The notes under the pieces were generated by a model that saw only the letters and a list, made by a program, of their open reading frames with translations, was not told where the DNA came from and searched no databases. From Cheiracanthium punctorium (lineage: Eukaryota > Arthropoda > Arachnida > Araneae > Cheiracanthiidae): DNA of 64,000 bases. Shown here one piece after another: positions 61,644 through 64,000 of the stretch. The stretch covers positions 868,001 through 932,000 of the forward strand of contig JAWZYV010001774.1 of NCBI GenBank assembly GCA_038373885.1, read 5' to 3'. The stretch's first letter is position 1, and each line of letters begins with the position of its first letter. The translations under genes and the position numbers were made by a program.

Positions 61644-63508
61644 TAAAAGCAATATATTAATGCAGTTCTTAGTCGCAACATTGTTATTCACATGCTCGTC
61701 TCTCGGACCTAATTCTAAAGCCGACGCGACGAAGTCGCGGTAGCCGCTAGTATATATATATATATTCTTCATTCCGTCGGACCGCATAAAATTCACCCGC
61801 GGCCGGATAAAACCTTCCGGCGGGCCGGATTTGACCCGCATGCCGTAGTTTGCCCATCCCTGGTCTAGAGTATCCTTAGCTCTTCTATTAAGACCTTTTT
61901 TCCTGTAAAGAGCACTTATTTACAAGAAAGGGTTTTTTTAAGCACTAGAATGCTATTAAATTCATACAAGTAAAATGAGTGAACAATTTTGGATTTAACC
62001 TTTCAAATTTTAAAAAAAGGAATAAATGCATTAAAATTGTGGCGTAATTTTTACGTATCTTAAAGCAATTGACGTCATAGATCCTCTCTTGCGAATTGAA
62101 AATCCGGTTCCTCATTTAAAAACTATCGATAGGTTGAAAAAAAACATTTTTCTAATTCTTCCTGTGGCAACTCAACATAAATTCTCGTGCCATGATTTTT
62201 TAATGTAATGGCGTGTGCTCTCCACGTTGATGCTATCAAATTCTAATCATTATGTAACATAATATTCATAAAAAAAGCACCTAATTTATATATATTTTTC
62301 GTTTTAATTTTAAAAGAGGCGAAATGTCTGCTTTATCATTTGACAAAATATCAAAAAGTTATGTCGGATAGAATTCAAGATGCGACAGTTTTAAAATTAG
62401 TTTACGAAAATTTTGTCAAATGTCATCCTTAAATAAAAAATTCCTAAAAATCTTCAAATTATGCTACATATTCAGATAAAACTGTTTTTAAAAGAAAATT
62501 TTCTCCTCTATCCGATGATGTTAAATGTTGTTTTACTGCGAGCGTAATTACCGCCGTTATTCAGTATTAGGTTAGAAAAAATGCGAAAAATCGCGTAAAA
62601 CATGAAATAAAAAAAAATTCTAGGCCGAATTTCGAAAAAATCATTTCGAGGTGCACAACTTCATGTTTAGAGCTTCCCGAGTACCAAATTTGGTGTTTCT
62701 AGATGTAGCCGTTTGTCCGAAACGCCGTCGACAGACACACACGCACAAACCCACAGACATCTTCTTTTATAATAAGTAGAGAAGATAACCCTGTATTCAA
62801 AATAGAAAAGGATTTAGTCATTTTCTTAAAATCCTGCTTGAAATAATTTGTACGGAAAATGCACTACTTTCTTTCTCAGAATTCTTTTCTAGAATATCTA
62901 ATAAGCCTCATTAAAACTTACCATGACATTTATTTATGCTATTTGTTATGCTTTCGTACACTAACCCTACTTAGAAATGGAATGTCTATGTTCTTATTTT
63001 CTCCTAATTAAAAAGAATTTGCATTAAAAAAAACGAAATCAAAGGGAAAACTTGCTGTTTATTCCCCTTTTTTCCTCCCCAAGCTTTTAATAAAAACAGA
63101 CGAACAAATATAGTAGACGAATAACTTACCTAATGAGCTATTCGAAAGTTAGTTGCATATCTTTCCTGGAATGTAAGAGGAACATGCATGGGGTGCAGAA
63201 TACATTGAAGTTTCTGTTTTATTTCCAGATTGCTTCACTTAGTAAAAGATAACAATGCAGTTTAATGTAAGTCGTGACCGAAGAATATTTATTTTATGGT
63301 TAATAATATCCCCTGTAGGTCGCCGAAAACCATTTCCTAACGAGCTACTATAGGTTAAAAGAAATGGTTTAAAGTTTTTTTTTCCTCTTTTTGAACGGGA
63401 AAAAAATTTTAGAGTAAAGGTTTTTATTTGTTTTTTTTTTCATACAGCTGTAACCATGGGATGTTCAATTTTAAGTGTTCAACAGTTTATAATTATTATT
63501 TGGTCTGA
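24603..63508 (+). CDS. Split gene for a small secreted cysteine-rich protein (whole-gene span)
   Basis: Four exons join with consistent phase: 24603-24657, 39068-39206, 58701-58825, 60742-60838, with a probable last exon at 63448-63508. The protein has 138 residues up to the end of exon 4 and about 158 with the favoured last exon. It starts with a signal peptide, so it should be secreted. The mature part is rich in charged residues and predicted helix, with ten Cys in exons 2-4 (residues 21, 27, 35, 64, 73, 81, 102, 113, 122, 138) and no transmembrane segment. Introns are 14.4, 19.5, 1.9 and about 2.6 kb and are full of transposons. I do not recognise the family. The Cys-rich helical layout is loosely like nematode T20D4.11-type (DUF19) or insect 27-kDa haemolymph proteins, a guess from spacing only. 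Confidence 0.8.
24994..25033. repeat. CT-rich microsatellite
   Basis: An interrupted (CTTT)n tract followed by a T-run. Confidence 0.8.
25411..25579. mobile_element. Short MITE with CGAATATAACGCGG ends
   Basis: The left end GTTGTTATTGGCTCG continues into AATATAACGCGG; the right end is a matching reverse complement with an internal repeat. Both ends are flanked by TA. The 169-bp interior is noncoding. Confidence 0.65.
25626..25668. repeat. 17-bp perfect inverted repeat
   Basis: Arms TTACCGTTTGACGTTAC (25626-25642) and their exact complement (25652-25668) flank CTAGTACTA. Further partial copies of CGTAACGTCAAACACC and CTAGTACTAGTAAC follow to 25730. Confidence 0.9.
25982..26971. mobile_element. 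hAT-like element (TAGGGATGCAACGG family), copy a
   Basis: The left end has decayed (TAGTTATGCAACGGATATC); the right end is GATATCCGTTGCATCCCTA. The target duplication is TTTACGAG against ATTATGAG, 6 of 8. GCCGGATA subterminal repeats occur at both ends. It contains a SINE (26019-26215) and no transposase. Confidence 0.8.
26019..26215 (-). mobile_element. SINE family A/B hybrid copy with 14-bp target duplication
   Basis: It is flanked by identical TAGCCGGATACCGA at 26005-26018 and 26216-26229. Its head matches family A (GAAGTGTGAAGGTCCCGGG on the minus strand) while its 3' half matches family B (GTTTTCCGTGG, GGTTAGGACCCC, CCCACAACACAAC). It is the best case that the two share one body. Confidence 0.85.
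27975..28205 (+). repeat. Dispersed repeat, copy 1 (pair with 38655-38880)
   Basis: About 220 bases are similar in the same orientation: AATAAAGTAGAATTATGCTA, TTACTTTCTTTTGTTTT, GGAAACTACATTCTGAAATT and CATTTTAGGG. No terminal repeats or coding capacity seen. Confidence 0.75.
28789..30918. mobile_element. hAT-like element (TAGGGATGCAACGG family), copy b
   Basis: A perfect 8-bp target duplication ATTTCTAT lies at 28781-28788 and 30919-30926. The ends are TAGGGATGCAACAGATATC and, from the right, TAGGGATGCAACGGATATC. The body aligns with copy a across its length except for the inserted element at 29324-30629. Confidence 0.9.
29324..30629. mobile_element. TA-flanked element with GGGTGGGGTAAAATGA ends
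   Basis: The ends are GGGTCGGGTGGGGTAAAATG and, from the right, GGGTTAGGTGGGGTAAAATG, flanked by TA. Copy a of the host element shows the unoccupied site (CAGTAATAATTTACTCC), which fixes the TA duplication. Further GGGGTAAAATGA motifs occur inside. The minus strand keeps fragments of an open frame with an acidic end, perhaps a pogo- or Tc-type transposase; not identifiable. Confidence 0.75.
30968..31095 (-). mobile_element. tRNA-derived SINE (family C)
   Basis: On the minus strand: GCTTGTATGGTGGATAAAGC (A-box region), a perfect B box GGTTCGATCCC (31017-31027), then GTCCCTTCATAGGGG. The same order is found at 44116. The 3' part is missing. Confidence 0.75.
32633..33150 (-). pseudogene. Mariner transposase remnant, minus strand
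   Basis: Open pieces encode CIVWWDMNCVLYYELLESRG, then ERCEQQLLQMKQEIDRKRPF and EVLKHPSYSPG, the middle and last catalytic parts of a mariner transposase. The second Asp (WWDMN) is kept. The last catalytic block has changed, and downstream residues run on with stops. It belongs to a mariner different from the one at 2424. Confidence 0.75.
33172..33425 (+). pseudogene. Mariner transposase C-terminal remnant, plus strand
   Basis: Translation of the + strand gives YSPEIGPSDYHLFQSMNNAL and HFPKGDEVRKSIDVLIASRD, the C-terminal part of a mariner close to the neighbouring minus-strand remnant. The two copies point away from each other with about 20 bases between them. Confidence 0.7.
33439..33894 (+). 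mobile_element. piggyBac-like foldback MITE, copy 5
   Basis: TTAA lies at 33435-33438 and 33895-33898. The ends are CCCTTTAACGCACA and, from the right, CCCTTTGAGGCGCA. The left palindrome arm is complete but the right arm lacks the block from GTCTCTAGATC to CCAGC, shortening the copy to 456 bp. Confidence 0.85.
35333..35582. mobile_element. hAT MITE (GGCGGATCCAG type), 250 bp
   Basis: The target duplication AGTGGAGC lies at 35325-35332 and 35583-35590. The ends are CACTAGCGGATACAG and, from the right, CAGTGGCGGATCCAG. The interior has C-runs and AGCCCCCC motifs and no coding frame. Confidence 0.85.
36010..36225. repeat. ATTCGAAT-rich transposon end fragment
   Basis: Repeated TCGAATA-type words (CGAATAGCGAATATT, TCGAATATTTCGAATCC) end at ATGCCCACCACTAA (about 36206-36219), a hAT-like terminus in reverse complement. 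The left end was not found. Confidence 0.4.
36533..36709. mobile_element. hAT MITE (CAGTGGCGTAGCCA type), 177 bp
   Basis: The perfect 14-bp ends CAGTGGCGTAGCCA are followed inward by G/C-runs and a CATAACCACC or CGTAACCACC motif on each side, making it nearly palindromic. The target duplication is ATTCACGT against ATTCACAC, 6 of 8. Confidence 0.85.
37612..37745. mobile_element. Short MITE with CACGCTT ends
   Basis: Ends of about 35 bases are imperfect reverse complements: CACGCTTAAAAAAAAGAAC and, from the right, CACGCTTTAAAAAAAAGGAA, each followed by ACTCCT. The middle holds two copies of CTCGCTCCCCAG. Target duplication unclear. Confidence 0.55.
38210..38430. repeat. TAATCG-rich repeat
   Basis: Many AATCG/CGATT words (CATAATCGATAATCG, GTAATCATAATCAAATCG) resemble subterminal repeats of a transposon end. 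No terminus was identified. Confidence 0.35.
38655..38880 (+). repeat. Dispersed repeat, copy 2, just upstream of exon 2
   Basis: Same words as 27975-28205 in the same order (AATAAAGTGGAATTAGGCTA, GGGAAACTACATGCTGAAAT, CATTTTAGGG). It ends about 190 bases before exon 2. Confidence 0.75.
39068..39206 (+). CDS. Exon 2: Cys-rich, charged segment
   Basis: The acceptor is CTTGTTTCTTTCAG|G and the donor CTGCAG|GTGAGA, both strong. Of the two open frames, the one matching exon 1's phase reads SCSPLEECDVKRQRRCRQNL and ends in LEYHC, with four Cys in 45 codons and two bases left over for exon 3. The alternative open frame (VMLATGGVRCEATEA) would not fit either neighbour. The block is GC-rich compared with the flanks. 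Residues about 35-64 are highly charged and helical. Confidence 0.8.
40489..40519. repeat. Poly-T run
   Basis: About 29 consecutive T, perhaps a reversed poly(A) tail. Confidence 0.7.
41251..41342. repeat. (TA)n microsatellites
   Basis: Two TA tracts (41253-41274 and 41308-41341) are separated by a short unique stretch. CACCCTGTATATA directly before the first tract resembles a transposon end. Confidence 0.9.
42190..42226. repeat. (TA)n microsatellite
   Basis: TA repeat of about 30 bases. Confidence 0.9.
42819..43402 (-). mobile_element. piggyBac-like foldback MITE, copy 6, with a 78-bp insert
   Basis: TTAA lies at 42815-42818 and 43403-43406. The palindromic half (42840-43085) is well preserved, with a GGCTGTGCGACACAGCC core. 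Near the far end a foreign 78-bp piece (43311-43388) splits the terminal CTGCGCGTTAAAGGG. Total 584 bp. Confidence 0.85.
43311..43388 (-). mobile_element. Short retroposon-like insert in MITE copy 6
   Basis: It is flanked by a direct repeat TGCGCGT (43304-43310 and 43389-43395). On the minus strand it runs from TTCTTCTTCCCCGGAGGG to a (ATCTT)n-like tail, which suggests a severely 5'-truncated SINE or LINE. The source is unknown. Confidence 0.55.
44116..44332 (+). mobile_element. tRNA-derived SINE (family C), best copy
   Basis: The head has TTGTATGTTGGGTAAAGCAC and a perfect B box GGTTCGATTCC (44177-44187). The body contains GTCCCTTCATAGGGG and GGCCGGTTGTGGCTAAAGCC and ends near GCCGGCCATTAG with an A-rich tail. 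The 203-codon minus-strand frame over it (43831-44442) is an antisense artefact. Confidence 0.8.
45236..45376 (-). mobile_element. tRNA-derived SINE-like repeat (family D)
   Basis: On the minus strand: AAGCTCAGTGGACATAAATA (A-box region), GCTCGATTCCTGGG (B box with one change), then a body with CCAAGGGGGTC and its partial complement. It differs from the other SINE bodies. Confidence 0.5.
45384..45545 (+). other. 53-codon coding-like frame ending at a MITE insertion
   Basis: It starts MPVEYKLDSVAQEILELV and ends RRWAATG, an amphipathic helical composition unlike the low-complexity chance frames around it. The stop TAA is formed by the TTAA at the MITE boundary, but this TTAA would also have stopped the frame before insertion. 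It may be a retroelement or exon fragment; no family recognised. Confidence 0.2.
45546..45966 (-). mobile_element. piggyBac-like foldback MITE, copy 7
   Basis: The left flank is TTAA (45542-45545) and the right flank has drifted to TAAA. The palindrome arms are present, but the hairpin core is deleted: GACGGCGGACGGTCTCTGG joins the two arms directly. 421 bp. Confidence 0.8.
45971..46500. other. No gene; possible transposon ends
   Basis: AGGGGCC...GGCCCCT (46061-46122) is an inverted pair. A pogo-like terminus TACAGTAGACCCCCTCC starts near 46255 with no partner found. Confidence 0.35.
46515..46640. repeat. Two tandem copies, spacing about 82 bp
   Basis: TTGCCACCCATGGCGA, then TTTTTCATTATTTGGCGA occurs at 46519 and again at 46601 with few differences. 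Confidence 0.85.
47059..47237. repeat. Tandem duplication, unit about 90 bp
   Basis: Copies begin GTGATGCCTATTCTACAGC and GTGAAGCATATTCTGTAGC and share a long run including AACAATAGATTAAAGCTG and TATTTAAATATATGTAAA. Confidence 0.9.
49322..49530 (-). mobile_element. SINE family A copy
   Basis: Minus-strand copy with tail ATTATGGCAAGTCTAAACG, an uninterrupted 3' half (GGACATTTTAAACATTC at the site of the MITE insertions), central ATTCACGTTACATCTGG and head CATCTACCATGTCCAGTG. Confidence 0.75.
49630..49796. mobile_element. Small hAT-like MITE with GAGACG repeats
   Basis: The ends are TAGGGATGGATGCGAGACG and, from the right, CAGGGATGGAGGCGATACG. The target duplication is TACGCGAG against TATACGAG, 6 of 8. 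ACGAGAC words recur inside and in the left flank. Confidence 0.65.
51927..52534. mobile_element. Nonautonomous pogo/Tigger-like element 4
   Basis: The ends are CAGTCAAATCTCGTTAGTAA and, from the right, CAGACAAACCTCGTCAGAAC, flanked by TA. Subterminal AAGTC repeats occur. The 608-bp interior is noncoding. Confidence 0.7.
53034..53200. mobile_element. hAT MITE (GGCGGATCCAG type), 167 bp
   Basis: A perfect 8-bp target duplication GTCTCTAG lies at 53026-53033 and 53201-53208. The ends are CAAGGGCGGATTCAG and, from the right, CAAAGGCGGATCCAG. An inner TTTCGGAGGGGGCGC motif is repeated. Confidence 0.9.
53404..53500. repeat. Transposon terminus with ATAAGTCGA hairpin
   Basis: TACCGTATTTACCCGCGTAT, then ATAAGTCGAG and GTTCGACTTATACG form a subterminal hairpin of a kind seen at ends of animal DNA transposons. 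The other end was not found. Confidence 0.4.
54459..54896 (-). other. 145-codon open frame of unknown status
   Basis: This is the second longest frame in intron 2 and lies in a GC-richer block. It begins MFFFSSNGLFQRSN and contains PVLRPHVTIHSFNKALLVQY and FSGVLRSRTSCLGCHNWN. No known domain is evident. It could be a transposon remnant, an antisense host gene or chance. Confidence 0.25.
55410..56114. mobile_element. Possible pogo/Tigger-like element 5
   Basis: The left end CGGTCAACTCCGGATATTGT follows TA. The right end, read inward, is TAGTGAACCTCTAGGACCGG. Subterminal TATAGTGAA repeats occur at both sides. The ends are only partly alike. Confidence 0.5.
57502..57709 (-). mobile_element. piggyBac-like MITE, copy 8 (half element)
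   Basis: Only the non-palindromic half is present, from CTTCCATTTTTCAGCAG to GGGAACACTTGCC and a decayed end AAAGGGATAA. The palindromic half is gone. Confidence 0.8.
57795..57880. repeat. pogo-like terminus fragment
   Basis: TCGCGAGGAATGCGTTCC and CCTCGCGTTAAGTGAAAA resemble the structure of some Tigger ends (GCG-rich hairpin, then GTGAAAA). No partner end was found. Confidence 0.35.
58701..58825 (+). CDS. Exon 3: Cys-rich helical segment
   Basis: The acceptor is a T-run ending CAG|G. The first base completes an Arg codon with exon 2. The exon encodes KLRENLNCLVLQVTRC, then a Pro/Asn-rich turn and RAWKYMEENCDTFG, with three Cys. It ends in phase 1 before GAG|GTTGGT, a weaker donor. The reading continues in frame for about 38 codons past the donor by chance, but that extension loses coding character. 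Phase agrees with exons 2 and 4. Confidence 0.8.
58826..60741. other. Intron 3 (1.9 kb)
   Basis: It contains one + strand SINE (59046-59232). Nothing else was recognised. Confidence 0.7.
59046..59232 (+). mobile_element. SINE family A copy, + strand, with recognisable A box
   Basis: CATGGCCGACTGGATAAGGC matches a tRNA A box (TGGCCGACTGG) and GGTTCTGGCC is a decayed B box. The body continues GAGTTTTGGATGATTTTC and CTCCAGATGTGACG. It shows the 5' head that most other family A copies have lost. Confidence 0.75.
60742..60838 (+). CDS. Exon 4: Cys-rich segment
   Basis: The acceptor is TTTTTCCTTTATTAG|G. The first two bases complete a Gly codon with exon 3, giving FGGWWNYECF. The exon encodes WWNYECFHLEQVKKCEKIF and ends in VSHASC, followed by two bases of an AGN codon and the donor TGTAG|GTATGT. 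Three Cys lie at residues 113, 122 and 138. It is 97 bases long and in phase with exon 3. Confidence 0.8.
61158..61320 (-). pseudogene. hAT transposase C-terminal remnant
   Basis: The minus-strand frame encodes YICEQMFSIMNLRERSFRSR, then LTEEHLASFLRISAS, the dimerisation segment of the ZBED5/GTF2IRD2-like hAT group. The rest of the protein is missing. Confidence 0.75.
61587..61640. repeat. (TA)n microsatellite
   Basis: A TA tract of about 50 bases inside the hAT remnant; a shorter one lies at 61750-61766. Confidence 0.95.
61721..61750 (+). mobile_element. Helitron-like 3' terminus
   Basis: The hairpin GCGAC-GAA-GTCGC (61726-61738) is followed by GGTAGCCG and CTAG, then T. A short GC-rich hairpin about 10 bases before a CTAG end is the hallmark of Helitron 3' ends. 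The 5' TC end was not located; it may lie by the TA tract. Confidence 0.5.
62690..62790 (+). repeat. Retroposon-like 3' tail
   Basis: CGACAGACACACACGCAC, then TTTTATAATAAGTAGAGA, as in the tail near 7990. No coding sequence accompanies it. Confidence 0.4.
63448..63508 (+). CDS. Exon 5 (favoured last exon)
   Basis: A long polypyrimidine tract ending TTTTCATACAG precedes 63448. Joined to exon 4 it completes a Ser codon, then reads CNHGMFNFKCSTVYNYYLV and a TGA at 63506-63508. Two extra Cys bring the total to twelve, an even number. An AATAAA lies near 63659. Rival acceptors in the same phase are at 63229 (adds LLHLVKDNNAV and stops at 63265) and at 62880 (adds three residues). The true end needs transcript data. 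Confidence 0.5.
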
Positions 63509-63884
63509 AATTCTAAAGTCTTCTCAGTGGCGACCCCAGGATTTTCTCTTGGAGGGAGTCCATCCAGCTCATGGAGATTTGACACAACACCTGCGAAAAT
63601 GAATTTCTTCTTTTTAATCGTGACCCTCTTTTATTCTGATTTTATTTAATTAACTGCTAAAAATAAAAATTTTAAAAATCTTCTATTGAATTTAAATGTC
63701 AAAAATTACATACACTCATGTCCATAAATTAAGGATAATTCAGAATCACACAGAAATTGATCTCTAAAATAAAAATTTCACCTGTGGAATGATCACACAC
63801 ATCTTGAAGAAGAATATGCAAATTACAGGAAACCACCAGATGGCGTGGATGGTACGTCACAATGACGAGAGTGTAAGAGAGGGG

Positions 63885-63892
63885 TATATAAG
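63885..63892 (+). promoter_or_regulatory. TATA box of the Tc1-like transposase
   Basis: TATATAAG lies 71 bases before the ATG, a sensible distance for a short 5' UTR. Confidence 0.6.
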
Positions 63893-63962
63893 GAATGGTG
63901 GCAAAGAAGTAAAATTGTTCACAAGCGCTGTGAAAGCCTTTCAGTGCAAAAACCGCATAGTT

Positions 63963-64000
63963 ATGGCACAAAGGAGGCATTTGGATGATGTTTTACGTGG
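63963..64000 (+). CDS. Tc1-like transposase, first 12 codons (cut by window end)
   Basis: The frame starts MAQRRHLDDVLR, the opening typical of a Tc1-family transposase that precedes its paired helix-turn-helix domain. The DDE catalytic part lies beyond the window, so activity cannot be judged. Confidence 0.75.
   Translation, partial: MAQRRHLDDVLR

Larger units (their letters stand above)
61023..61862 (-). mobile_element. hAT element remnant (CAGGGATGGGCAAA ends)
   Basis: The ends are CAGGGATGGGCAAA and its exact complement. The target duplication is ATCTAGAG (61015-61022) against GTCTAGAG (61863-61870), 7 of 8. The subterminal GGCGGGCC blocks match at both ends. The minus strand keeps a transposase C-terminal segment. 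TA repeats and a Helitron-like end lie in the left part of that strand's reading. Confidence 0.9.
60839..63447. other. Intron 4 (2.6 kb if exon 5 is at 63448)
   Basis: It contains a hAT element (61023-61862) with TA repeats and a Helitron-like end, and a retroposon-like tail near 62690-62790. The rest is AT-rich without coding signs. Confidence 0.5.
63711..64000 (+). mobile_element. Tc1-like transposon, 5' end; continues past the window
   Basis: The terminal repeat starts CACTCATGTCCATAAATTAA near 63713 after TA. A noncoding leader with TATATAAG (63885-63892) is followed by the transposase start. The sequence shows no obvious decay up to the window edge. Confidence 0.8.

Noticed and set aside
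61448..61841. Minus frames with IYIYIYIYIY stretches
   Set aside because: They are translations of the (TA)n microsatellite.

Overview
This window is nuclear DNA from an animal, probably an arthropod. The evidence is a complete eukaryotic tRNA-Ala gene, GT-AG spliced exons separated by introns of 14 and 19 kb, tRNA-derived SINEs, and remnants of hAT, mariner, pogo/Tigger, piggyBac-like and Tc1 transposons. The AT-rich base composition and very long introns would fit a chelicerate such as a spider, but I cannot fix the species. No bacterial, organellar or viral genes were recognised.

Host genes are few. The clearest is a split gene on the + strand. It has a signal-peptide exon (24603-24657), exon 2 (39068-39206), exon 3 (58701-58825), exon 4 (60742-60838) and a last exon that is probably 63448-63508. 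Four small exons inside 36 kb of repeats join with matching codon phases at every junction and encode a small secreted cysteine-rich protein of a family I cannot name with confidence. The only other intact host gene is tRNA-Ala(AGC) at 5870-5942, minus strand.

Layout. 1-4400: a decayed hAT element with an internally deleted mariner inside it, then a SINE split by a piggyBac-type MITE. 4400-7100: SINEs and the tRNA gene. 7139-7845: a degenerate tandem array of about 158-bp units. 8062-9565 and 13317-14166: pogo/Tigger relics, the first holding a nested TTAA element. 11030-12086: more SINEs, one again split by the MITE. 16.6-24 kb: MITE copies, a Tigger relic and a 1.5-kb hAT. 24.3-24.6 kb: GC-richer presumed promoter region. 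From 24658 on, nearly everything is intron: nested hAT, SINE and MITE insertions, paired mariner fragments, small hAT MITEs with 8-bp target duplications, and at the right edge the start of a Tc1 element that looks young.

The most unusual repeat is a family of eight copies of a TTAA-flanked element of about 500 bp. It has an asymmetric left half and a long palindromic right half. Two copies sit in opposite orientations at the same place in two different SINE copies. Nested insertions give several internal empty-site controls, so the order of insertion can be read directly from the sequence.
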